Below, piece by piece: positions 1 through 12,800 of a stretch of 64,000 nt of DNA. The stretch spans positions 24,644,470 to 24,708,469 of the forward strand of contig CM034605.1 of NCBI GenBank assembly GCA_020091685.1, read 5' to 3'. The DNA is from Lutjanus erythropterus. Its lineage: Eukaryota > Chordata > Actinopteri > Lutjaniformes > Lutjanidae. How positions within the stretch are numbered: the first letter of the stretch is position 1; each line of letters begins with the position of its first letter. Below the pieces are notes generated by a model that did no database searches, was not told the origin of the DNA, and worked only from the letters and a program-made list of their open reading frames with translations. A program made the position numbers and the translations under genes.

Positions 1-880
1 TATTGAATCGAATCGAATCGAAACCTAAAGAATCGAAATCGAATCGAATTGTGAGGTTCTTAACAGTACCCAGCCCTATATATAACCTATTGCTGCAGCT
101 GTAAAGTCTGTACATATTGTACCTGTGGTTCTCCCAGAAAGGTGTTTTCACTTATGTAACAGTCTGGGAATGTACAAATGTACAGAGTGTACTTGATTGA
201 CAGCCCCCTCTCCTTCCCCCTTTGTCTCACTCTAACTTTCCCAACATCTAAGGCTTCGTTCAGACCGCAGGCAAAATAGATTTGCATCACAAATCAACTC
301 TGACAGACTATTTGCACTGTTATTTGCAAGTGATCAGGTCAGATTTGTGTGCCTAGACATCATCAACCTATCTGCACGAGTTGCTGTGGTAACGACGCAG
401 GCGTGATTAAATACGTCCACTGGGGACACGGCTTCCCAAAGCAGAAGCATAAGAAATGGATCACGTCCTCCACGTGATCATGCTGACAAGTTGTGGTTCA
501 TTGCGATGCTCGGACGCCCTGATGCATCTCCATCGCTCTGTATTCGATGCTGTCATGTGTCTCACTAGAAGTGACACAAAAGACACTTTGAAATCCGAGT
601 TGAGCAGCCAGAGCGCTCTGACTGAGACACATCTGTAGAAATCTGATTGGAACTGCATTTCAGACAACCTCCAAATGTGGCTTGGATGCGATTAGCAAAA
701 ATTGCATTTCATGTTTTTTTTGCTGTCTTGACTTTCTAAAATCAATCTGGGTATAATCCTGATGCACCAAAAACACGGATTGTGGCTGGCAGTCTGAACA
801 AGGCCTAAATAATCCCCCAGTGTCCTTAAAAACACAAACAAATACTGTTTACATGACATTGACCTAGGGTGACATGTTAC
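1..880. other. zfyve26 intron (left edge) with AATCG simple repeat and MITE
   Basis: The first 50 bases are a degenerate AATCG/AATCGA repeat. The rest is intronic and includes a MITE-like element at 251-805. No exon is visible, so the next zfyve26 exon lies outside the window. Confidence 0.6.
251..805. mobile_element. MITE-like DNA element with terminal inverted repeats
   Basis: The left end AGGCTTCGTTCAGACCGCAG is mirrored by the right end, whose reverse complement reads AGGCCTTGTTCAGACTGCCA. The element is about 555 bp with no coding frame of note, so it is non-autonomous. The GTTCAGAC ends resemble hAT-type MITEs of fish. I could not find a clean target-site duplication. Confidence 0.6.
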
Positions 881-3800
881 CTGTCACATAATGGGAGATC
901 CTGGCTGCGGCCGACCTTCACAAACATCAGTTTAGCACTGAACAGCAGCTGCCGCATGATGTCGGTGAGGAGGCAGGCGTCCACCTCTGGATTGGTCAGC
1001 TTGCGAGACAGAGAACGGCAGTGGCTGATGAGCTGATGACCGCAGGCCGTCTGGTCACTGTGCAGAGACAAGACTGCCACGCAGAGGTACGCACTGGGAG
1101 CCTTGGGGTTATAACAAAACACCATAATTTGTCTAAATGTATTTGCTGGGTTACTTCTACTATGAGACAACTGAATATCAGCTCTGTGAATGCAAGAAAA
1201 ATGCAAGAATGCAAGAAATAACTTTACATTTACACTTGTTGTTCTGCAATCAACCATAAATGCGGTTTAGAGTCTAAGACAAGTGACTAGAATTTATTTA
1301 CAGAGCATGGCTCTTAATCCATAATGTTTATAATCCAGGAATTTAAGACTGGTAAAGCTTTACTGCTGTTGTACTTAAAGTATCACTCTCTCAAAAGGCA
1401 CCAAACCCCATTGGCAAATCTAGTAATTTTACATGTTCTGCAAGGTAAAGTTACTAAATTTGCCAATGGTGTTTGGGAGTTGCTCGTCTACTGCTGGCTT
1501 GCTCGATTAATTTGTTTATGTTATTGTGTGACTTCAGTGTTTTAAAGGGAAGTTTAGTTCGAATTCAACAATGTCACACATGAACACAAACTAACAGGTC
1601 GAGACAGTGGTATACCGGCAACTTCCCTATTCTATTTACCAAAGAAGTTAAGCAAGAGTGATATTTAGCACATATGACGGCAGTTTCCCACCGGAAAAGG
1701 CTGTCTGAAGGCAAGGTAAAGCTGTGAAAATATTTTAAATATATCGTACACTTAAACTGATATAGATTTTTTTTTAGATGGGTCTTTTTTAAGTGGCTAA
1801 AATATATTTTGCTGCTCACCCTGTCCACAGAAGTATAGTGCTTAGCCTTAGTGCTGGGGGAATGCTGCCACCTACTGTAGGTAATACACTGACTATGGAT
1901 AAGTAGCTCATACAACCCCACTTCAAATCATCCGAACTATTCCTTTGATGCAAGTCACCTGCAGTGACCTCAGAATGATCAATCCCGTGTAATGATAAAA
2001 GTTCAGACCTGTTCGTAGTAGAACTCGCTCCTCAGCAGCTGGTTCTCTGCAGGGTTTGTGCTAAGTTGGATCTGTCGCTGGACCACTTCAGGCAGATGCA
2101 GCATCCCATCAAGAGCTTCTGTTGTGACTACGGGGCTCCCAGCCACTGCACAAAGACAGAAGAAGAGAACAAAAGCTCATCATTACAGCCTCTATATGTT
2201 AATGATTTAAAAATGGCTGCATTTTGGAGGTTCTCTGTGGCTTTTTCTGAACATAAGTATCAGAATTTTATACAAGGTCAATCCTACATCCTGCTTTTAG
2301 TGATAAATAAAGTTTCTCACTCTGATATAGCAAAGAGGAAATCGTTTACATAACAATCCTGTATCTATTTAATTTACCTTCAGCTGGTTCCAGCTCATCA
2401 TCAGAACTGCAAAAGGAAAAAAAGAAAACAGCACAAATAACTTTCAAAAGACAGTCTGATTTTACATCAATCTACATCCTTTCTTGCAGGGTTTGTAGTC
2501 CACTATGACACATGACAATTCCACGACTTTCTCAACTTTCTATTGTAAACGCTGATCCTTTTTAAAAGGTGCAATATACAACATTCAGCTTCATTAAACA
2601 TCATCAAACAACTATTTGCTACGTAAAGATATAGTGAAGCATGCATGCTAGCGGATATAAGTCTCTCTCTGTACTGTAAACTGTTCACTAAAAAGCATTT
2701 TAGGTGAGAAGTGGGCAATACACTAACAAAGGCCTGATCCACATTTGATTAGGACTGCCTAGTCTCACAGTTTGATTTAAGCTTCGGCAGTCTCTGGCTC
2801 CAAGCAGGGAACAGAACTGCATCTGATGATTACAATCTTTATCATATTACAGCTGAACAGTACACTAAAATATGTTTCTGAAAAAAATTTGAGGCAAGAA
2901 GTAGGCAATATAGTAACAGACTCTTGATTCACATTTGATCAGCACTGCCTGGTTTGACAGTTTGATCTGAGTGTGAGTGGTGTGTGTTCAGATGCCAACT
3001 TTGAAGCACATATTTGTTTTTGTTTTGTTTCTTTTTTAACCTAAATTTTATTCTTTGCATTTGTTTTGGTCTGAGATGCCACTGAATGTTGCTTACAGCT
3101 CTTTAAAGCCCTAATTTTATTTGGTCCTATTGTTTTTGACTCTTTAAACTGAATTAACAATTGGTTGGATTTATACGATTTATTCCAGGTATTTATTCCA
3201 GTAACTGACAATTACCTCTCAAATAATCTAAATGTACACAAGTTGTAAATTAAAACCTGCTATATTCATATGAAATCATGCTGTAAACTTCCAATGATTG
3301 TTGCATCCTTTCTAGACTATTCCACTCTGCATGCTACGATATTCAACACTTTCCATGACTACAGTTCTGTAAAGAATATTTTAAGTGTGTTTTTAAAAAA
3401 GAATTCATTTGACAAGTGTGGTTTGCTGTGCTTAAATCTGCAGGGTCTTACTCTGGGTGAAAGTAGGCATAACACTGGTCACAGACTCTGACTTCATCCC
3501 CTGGGCATCCCTCAACAGGCATCTTGTGCTCAGAACACGCGTGACAAACCAGCCGGCCACATCTCCGACAATGGTGCCGTCTGTTGAACTAAAACAACCG
3601 AGATAACATGTTACATAATGTTACTCTGACAATAGTTTCCTTTCACAAGTCTGTTTTTCTTTGTTATTTTTTCAAAGTCCTTTAAATTTAAGGTAATTCA
3701 AGGTCAGGAAAGGTAGAACAATATTCATCCACTCTGAGGAATTAGTGTTGGACCTTTATGTATAAAAATTTTACATGTTGGCAAGTACTTTAATTTATGA

Positions 3801-6800
3801 CAACAGCAGTGAGTCTCAGCTGGTTTTGCCGACTCACCATGGTGAACCTCTCCCGCTGGCAGACCATGCACACGTGCTGCTGGGTGTCAGGGACCCAGTC
3901 TTTGCGGGCTGGGGGTTGGTCCGGAGGCTGAAACTTGGCAGGCGAGCGGCGTTTTCGCCCTCCTGAGCTTCGATCCCTCTCCCTGTCCGTGCTGCTCAAG
4001 GAGGGTGTGTGCGTTGGGGTGCTGCCTGCAATTTCACACAAGAGAGGAAACGATCATAAAAATCAAGAACAATAAGTTTCAAACGAGGAACCTCAATTAA
4101 TAATTGTCACTTTACACTAAAATCACACTAGAAACGTGATTGAAAAAGGAACTGCATTCACATTTCTTCAAATTAATAGTTAATCCACGTGCAAAAGTCC
4201 ACTGCAGTTGAAGAAAACATCCCTCAAATAGAAAAAAAGCAGTCTCAAATATCTGCCAGGCTGAGGTGCGTGCAGGTAAATTCCCTATGGAGTATCAATA
4301 TGTGTATCAAGTCATTACTATGAAACCTGTGCTCACCTGAAGAGTGTGTTGGAGATTCGAGTCGACTGGACGGTTGGGAGCTGTCCTGAGCAGGACACTG
4401 CATCAGCGCGTCCTGGAGGCTCATGACAGAGTCTGAAATGCAAGCAGTTATATATTTAGGCACAAGTTGCGATCAACGGTGATTGACTGCGCTAAAATAT
4501 GAGCATTTCACAAGCAAAGTTTGTTTTTAAACTTTCATTCCGAGCCAAGAATATTCCCAGAACCTCTCCACTTACAAGTCCGTGTCCGAGTCTGTAAGTT
4601 TGTATGGATTTGTCTCAGTTGTACGTCAGTCAGTGCCCCTGAACAAGACACAGGCTCACAACTGGAGTTGTTCCATGAGTGCTGCAGGGGTAATTTCCAT
4701 TCTAATGCTAAGACAGGTTAAATGCAGAGACTGATTCACTGTACGTTGTACTCTGTATGATTGTACATGTGGCAATAAAGTTGATGTTTATCTTTAGGAG
4801 TTTCTAAAAATCTTTTTTCTCTATAACAAAATTAAAAATTAAATTAAATTAACAAAATGCAGATTTACTTTCAGTAATAGGTTATGTGTGTGCTTTCCAT
4901 AATAAAATTAGCTAAACAATTATCTAACCAGGGAAATATCTAGGGCTGTACCTGGCTAAGAATTTTGTCAGTCAAATCAGATTTGGCTGCTCAATAAGAA
5001 GATTTGACAATTCTTTGCTTTGTTTTCAGCGACACTAATCTCCTATATCAGCCTACATTTGTATGTTTTACTAGTAAAACTCACATTTTAACGCCTTTTT
5101 TCATCATCTGTCATGTGAAAACATTAGACTTCTACACAGTTAGACAAAATAAAAGCATTTGACCTGTTGCTCATAGTCCAGACGTAAAATATCGGGGCAG
5201 CACAGAGCATCTCTCCAGGGAAGCTGACTATGCATCACCTGCGCTTCCATCACAGTTAGTTTTGTGGTTATTTTCAGACTCTGCTGGGAAAGTTTTCAGC
5301 CTGCCGAGCTGTTTACCAACTGCTCATCTCAACTTCTCTCATTAGTTATCCCACAGCACATGTTGTCACAAGTTTTGTTTTTTGTTTATTTTTTAAGTTC
5401 TGTGCTACTTTGGTCAGTTCTACACTGTTTACGATACGATACGATATACTTTTTTGTCCCCATAGGGAGATTTGTTTTGGACTCAAATGCTGCACACAAC
5501 ATGCCTCCACAGTAATAACACAAACAATATAATAACAATAAATAAATTGTAAACACTTGTCTGCATGTGTCAGTGACTGTCACCATACAACGTCCACTGA
5601 GAACTTACCAGATCGAGTTCTCTCTCTGGGGGCGCAGGAGAAGTCGAGGGCCTTGCAGGCGTAATCCGCCAGAAGCTTATCGATGTCCTCGGCACCGAAG
5701 CCGGCCTCCTGACCAACCAGGAGGCTCCGCAGGGTTCGCACAGCCACGTCCGCCCAGTCCACCTTCAGGTTCATCAACAGCTGCTCGAGCATCAGCAGGG
5801 GCTCCGACAGCAGCGGGAAATAATCCTGCCTGGCCGCTGGGGGCAGAGTCAGCAACATCTGGAGGGTAAAACAAATCCACTGATTTTATACACAGCCTGG
5901 AGAAATGGAGCACCATGTTTGACCAGATCCATTCATAGCAAACAATGTTCCTACACCACTATTTAAACTTTTATACTGGAAGAATTCAGATTAGATAAGT
6001 TAGAGTACAGAAATTTCAACCTTGCCATATCATTCTGTAATAGAGTTGCAACAATTAACCAATTATCTGTCAACTATTAAGTTAAATCGACAACTATCTG
6101 GATAATCATTAATCTGTTTTAGTAATTTTTTTAATAAAAACTATTTTGCTGATTCCAGCTTCTTTAATGTGAATGTTTTCTGGTTTTCTCTTTAAGAAAA
6201 TATTTCCCCATATGTGAAATGGAAGAGCACGTCATTTCCTTGTGCAATGAAAACCTTTTCCCCTCCAAACCAGAGTTTCTAGAAACATGCAAGACTGGAT
6301 GTGTAACTGAGATGCAAGAAAGGAACGTAACTGACCCCTGAAGGTAAACACAAGTCAACAAGTGTTGAGAAATAACACTTCTTGGAAGCACAAAGAGGAT
6401 GCAGAGTGTAAGCACAATTGAAACTTCCTGTCCTCTGAGTGAACCTCTGTGGAAAAAATAGTACTTAAAAATTCAAAGGACACAAACTTTGCCAGAGAAT
6501 TTTCAACAAATGAAATCAGTGCAATTAATCTGGGATGTGGTAGCAGATTGTGTGGAATAAAGGATCCAGTCACTTCCCTTTTTTTTGAATTGCCAGGTTT
6601 ATTGTGCCTTACTGAAAGGACATTCCAGAATAAATGAACAATGTTTGGAGGCGACATTCCTTTTGGATGTGATACTTTATACGTGGGTCGCCTCTCATTT
6701 GAAGGGTGGAATATCAATGGTAAGAAACTGGTAAAAGTGCTTTTAGCAGCAAGTAAAAAATGAAATGAGTGGAAATATAATGTGATTTATATTTATCAAC

Positions 6801-9800
6801 ACCTCGTTCTTTATCCATTTGTTCCTTTCAAACCTTGGAAGTATCTAAGGTTAAAGTTTCCCCTGTTGAATTGTAAATAATCAAAGTTAATGTTTTAAGA
6901 GAAAACTTCTGGAAGAACCAGGCTGTAAAACAGTTACCAAATATCCTGCAATTTTTTTTGTTGTATGCAGAGAAGTGTCTACAATGCAATGTGAATTTAC
7001 TTGTAGTAATAGTGATACTATGTAAAACGTTGAATGTCTAATAAATGCTTTTCCCAAATACAAAAAAAGAGTATCAACTGTTTAATAATAATTATTTTTG
7101 GAATATTATCTATATAATGTCGATAATTTATTAAAGCTCATTCTACATTAAAGTTACAGCACTTTGACACATAAAAACAAGAGTTTCTGCAGATATATTT
7201 ACCGATTAATACTACTGAAAAGTATATCAGTGCACCTAACAGACCTTGGATCCCAGATGGAGGGCGTGGATGTGTCTTCGACGAGCCGGAGACACCTGCC
7301 TCTGGAAATGCAGCGTGAGGTAATCAGCCAGGAAGTGACAGGGAGCCAATCCAGGGCGGCGGTCCAGAGCACGCTCGCAAACGTCCAGGCCGACCACAAA
7401 ATCTGAGAGGCCCTCGAGTAACTGAAATAAAATAAGTAAGCAACAAAGGAAATTAACAAAAAGAGATTGAAACCCTTCAGTCACGGCAATTATTGAGAAA
7501 ATTACTGTTGAAGAGGGCAAAAAGTTTAGACCTTACAAACTCCTCTGTGCACAGTAGATAACAGAGTGTATTGTAAGCATCTGCCTGTTCAGTTCATTAG
7601 GAGTCAGGATTCACTAATAGCTCTCATTAGGGTTTTCTTGAACATGCATATAAAAAGAATGGTACTTCTGCACAGAAGTACATCAGTAGTACTGGTTAAT
7701 GTCAGCTCAGGGATCCAATTAGTGATCCCTGACAAATTTCCAACACAGTATTTTTTTTATTAAATGGATTTCAGTCTAAACTTGAGCAGAAGTTGAGTGG
7801 TCTGTACCTGGAAAGCCTCATCTGTCCGTCCTTTCTCCAGCAGATGAAGCAGATGCTCAGTTTGTAGCTGCAGTCTCAGCTGGTCAGATACAGGATAGAG
7901 TTCGACCCACTGTGCACAAAGAGCAAACTCCTGCAAAAAAAACAACAAAGATTAATCTTAATACGTCATGTAAGGAAACAAACTGACCTGTGAAAATGTC
8001 CGTTAAGCTGTGGTGATATTCACATTTTACTTGATGTCTTATTTTGAATGTGTGATTGTTTACTAAATAAACTGCTGTAGGTGTGTTGTACCTACTTTTG
8101 CCTCCAGCATCAGAGACAACATGGACTCAGAGTTTGTCTTAGACTCAGTCCTCAGCTCCTGCCAAGTAGTCCAGGGCAACGGCGGATGTAAATTCAACAT
8201 CTGTGACAAGAGAAGAAAAAACAAACACTCAGCATGTCACAATATAAAGTCAAATGATGTCACTGAAGAATCTGTTGTACAAACCCATTTCCAAAAAAGT
8301 TGGGACGTCATGTGAAGGGTGAATAAAAACAAAATGCATTTATGTGAGAAAACTTTTCAACCCATATTCAATTGAATACAGTACAAAGACAAGAAAATTA
8401 AGGTTCAAACTTCATTAACTTCTTTTTCTTTGTAAATACATACTCATTCTGAATTTGGTGCCTGCAATGTGGTCCATAAAAGTTAGGACAGGGGCATGTT
8501 TACCACTGTGATACATCACCTTTTCTTTTAACCACACTCAGTGAAGTGTTTGGGAACTGAAGATGCTAATTTAAGTAATTTAAATACATTTTGAAAATGA
8601 AATTCCTTCTCATTCTTGCTTGATATACGACTTCAGGTGCTCAACAGTTCAGGCTCTCTGTTGTTGTATTTTGCGCTTCATAATGCACCACAAATGTTCA
8701 ATAGGAGACAGGTCTGGACTGCAGACAGGTCAACCTGTTACATGAACTCTTTTACTACAAAGTCACGCTGTTGTAACATGTGCAGAATGTTGCTTTGCAT
8801 TGTCTTGCTAAGCAGGGACATTGCTGAAAAAGACGTCATAAGGATGGCATCATATGTTGCTCCAAAGCCTGTGATTCAGCATTAATGTGGCCTTCACAAA
8901 TGTGACAGTTACCCATGATGCCATGGGCACTAACACACCCCCGTACCATCACAGATACTGGCTTTTGAAGTCAGCGCTGGTAACAGTCTGAATGGTCCTT
9001 ATCCTCTTTAGCCCTGAGGACACGACGTCCATGATTTCAAAAAACAACCTGCAATCCGGACTAGTCAGACCACAGCACAGTTTTCCACATTGCGACAGTC
9101 CAGTCAGTCTGCAGTATTTCTCGAGGACGTTGAATACGTCTTCCTCTTTGCATGGTAGAGTCTTAATTTACATTTGGAGATACTGCAACAAACTGTGTTT
9201 ACAGACAACAGTTATACAATCATGTCCCTGCCCCTTACATGCAGAGATTTCTCTGGATTCTCTGAATCTTTCAATGATTTTATGGATTGAAGATGGTGAA
9301 ATGTCTAAATTCCTTGCAGGTTTGTGTTGACAAACACTGATCTTGAATTGTTGGACTATTAGTTCACGCACTGTTGAATGTTCCAAACAGCTAACTTTCC
9401 CTTTCCGGTTTTTGTTGCCCCTGTTCCAACTTTTTTGGAAAGCGTTGCATCAAATTCAGAATGAGTGTATATTCACAAAAAAACAATGTTTATCAGTTTG
9501 AACATTAAACTTGTCTTTGTATTGTACTCTACTAAATACAAGTCAGAAATGATTTGCAAGCCATCGCATTCTGTTTTTATGTATGCTTTACAGGATGATC
9601 TGCTTTTTGGAATTGGAGTTATATAATCATCCCATTAGAAACAGCCTGAAAAACATGTTCGTCATACTGAATTCCAATTGAAAGTTCACTCAGGTGCAAA
9701 GCAAAATCTTACAGTAAGTCCATACTGAACAGAAGCAGCCAAAAGCAAGTTTTAACTTGCAAAGTTAGATAAGTTCACTGTAAGTCTGACTGCAAGGACA

Positions 9801-12800
9801 GGAATATTTCTAAGTTTTGGTCCCCTTTCTGTTTAATTTTTTAACACTTCTATCTCTTGTTCATTTGTCTACAGCATTTAAATATTTGCATGGCCACTTT
9901 GCTGTAGTGCATTTGTCTTGACATTAAGAATAGCTTTCTTAGTGTCAGTTAAACTTTAAGAATTACCCGGTGATAGATGTCCAGTTCTTTCTTCTTGAGC
10001 TCTAAGTCTGTCCTCAGTGAGGTCTCCGTGCTCGGGTCATTGAGGCAGAACTCGAGCAGCTCCAGGCAGGCTGACAGAGGCCAGCGCTCCAGAGCCTGGA
10101 GGGCAACACGGGCTCGCAGGTTAGCATCCTGTACGCGGAACAGCTGACCTATCCCTTCATCTCCATCTGAACACAGAGAACCAGATGAACAACAAACATT
10201 ATAGTCACATTTATAACAACTATAAAGTAACTGATGCACTCAACATATGTTCTCTCCTGGAATTCAAACAAGTCAGTGACAATAAAAAACAAAAAAGGGG
10301 AGGCTGAATGCAGAACCATGACAAAAAGAAATATATACGCAGGAATGTCAGATCATTAACAACACAGAGAAAAGCTGGCAACTGCACTGCAACATGTTTC
10401 AGCTTGGTCTGCTTCCTCAGGCTGCAGCTCTCACTCTTTTCTGCATCCAATTTGATTCACTCCCTCCTTTTTTCATTGTGTCAAAGTTTCCTGAAATATT
10501 TCATTCCATAATGTAATTCATTATTTTCACGTTAGGAAAATGAATGAAAAGGAGATAATCCTGACTGAGAAAACACAACTAATAACTGGTCCCATTACTG
10601 GTTTATAATTGGTTAAATCTCATCACATTTTCCCAAAGCACAAGTTCTTCAAACTTCTTCAATTAGCTTGTTTTATACAGAAACCGATAAGAGTTTACTG
10701 CACATATTAACTTACAATAATATAAAACACAGACATTTATGCTTAATAAAAGACATCGATCATTAATCATAAATAAAATTAGCTGCCTATTAATTTATTG
10801 TTGATTGAAGTGAGGCAGAGAGACTGAGAAAAAGTTAAGTAAAAGTAAAAGTAAAGTAAGTAAAGAAAAGTGAAAGTTTTTTCAGACTATTTAAAGACGT
10901 TGACATTTAGACCATATTTCACTGGCAGTGGTATTTTTCATCCTCTGCAATGTGCAAATAATAGTCTATCATTACTTTGGACCCTCACTAAGAAACTACA
11001 TCCAAATTTCTCAGTTGAGAGCTAGAAAAAATGCCACACACAGAAATTAAGAACCAGTTTCCTGGATGAATGCCCGGTGTTTAACCCACTTATTCACCAC
11101 ATCTTCCTGTTCAATTAAGTCTCTTTGTTGTTCTTTATACCACATCCTGGTGCAAATATCCCACAGCCGTTGAAGCTGCCTAAGTACTTGCACATGTACG
11201 ATGGGCTACAGCAAGAATTGCAATTCCTTATTTTACATTAAGAACCTCTCCCATGTCCAAGATGAAGCTTCTGGTCGTCTTCACAGAGCCTTCACAGTTT
11301 GTATTTTATGACATTTTATATTAAACTTTAATGCATTAAATTACATCTTTACCAGTGAAATAAGACTTTGTGCCAAACTCAGTTTCATCCCACATGAGCA
11401 TGAAGTTTGGCTTCAAAGGCCCGTTATAAATATAAGATTATATCTACTGTATCAACTTAGCATCATATTAGATAATTGCCTATGCATCTCATATTAGAGT
11501 TTTACCAAAGCTGTCACATTAGATTCCTCCTGTTGCCTTTTACCAAAATACATTAACCATGATTTCTAACCTTCTAATGCAGCGCAGGCCAGCAGGCGGT
11601 CTCTCAGCGCCCCCTCCTGGCTGCACCCTTGTCCATACAGCTCCAGCAGAGTGAGGGCTCGGCCCAGGTCTCTGGAGGACAGAGCCTTCTGGAAGGCCTC
11701 AGCAGCCACAGCCTGGGCGACTTCTTCTTGCGGTCCAGACAGCAGGAGACTGACGAGGGGTTTCCCACAGATAACTGCCCCGAGTCCAGCGGAACCTTCC
11801 TCGCCCTCACTTAACAGGGTGCCCAGCACGGGTTCAGCCATGGTGTGCAAGTAAGCCCGGAGGATAGGGAAGTCCTTCAGGAGGTTATCCGCTTCACGAG
11901 AAATCTGCTCTCCATCCAGGACGACCTCTTTACGACCGCTACGGAAATAGCCAGACCATCCAGAGGCTTGCGTCCGGGCAGTTTCTCCTCTGCAGGCACT
12001 CAGGCACGCCATGGTGGCGAGTAAAGGGGAGCGGGACTTTAGGAAAGACAGGGCCGACGGTGTGAGAAGAAAAGAGCTTGGTGTGGACGACTGAGTTGGT
12101 GACGAGGTGGGTGAGGTGGACAGGTTTGTAGGTGTAGCAGAGTGGTCCTCTTCTGAGGCATCAGACTCTGAGCTCTCATCAGACTGACGCTCCGTGAGTC
12201 CCAGAGTTGACACGTGCTCCTGAGCGTGCTGTTGGAGAAGGACAGACAAACTGGCAACACCAAACACGCCGTCATCTTTCTTTGCCAGATTGGAGTCTCT
12301 TTTATCACGTGGGCAGGAAGTCCACACAGGCAGAGTCTCGCAGCATCGCTGGACAATCACTTGCTGGACGCTCAGCCGCAGACCCTCCTGCTGCAGCAAG
12401 GACAGCGCTCTGAAGATAAAACATGACATGAAATAGCTGTAAGCTGTTACCTCCACCTACTTTTATCTTCTCATTTTTCACATTTGTTGCATATCCTGTC
12501 TTTCGCACCATCATTGATAGAAGGTTTAGTGTGTTTGCTAGTAATGGTAAAGCTGAAACCTTCAACATTCCCCATTTTGCTGACTTCTGCCAGACCTCTG
12601 AGCTGCACCATATTGGTCATCATCAATACATGTGTTCTCTTACACCCTATCTAATGTGGGGTGCATGAAAATGTGTATAAAATAACTGTTAAAATTTATG
12701 TAATTGTGCACAACCAACTTGTTTTAATGAAAGGATTAATGAGCAGCAGTTTCAGAAGAACTTCAGTTTGGGACAAATGTTGTAGAGTCTAGGACAGCTA

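Noticed and set aside
5567..5869. 100-codon plus-strand Pro/Arg-rich open frame
   Set aside because: It mirrors the GC-rich zfyve26 exon 5609-5858, whose minus-strand frame is the conserved one.
8616..8885. Plus-strand open frames inside the Tc1-like element as a host gene
   Set aside because: The transposase reads on the minus strand; the plus-strand frames are by-products of its decay.
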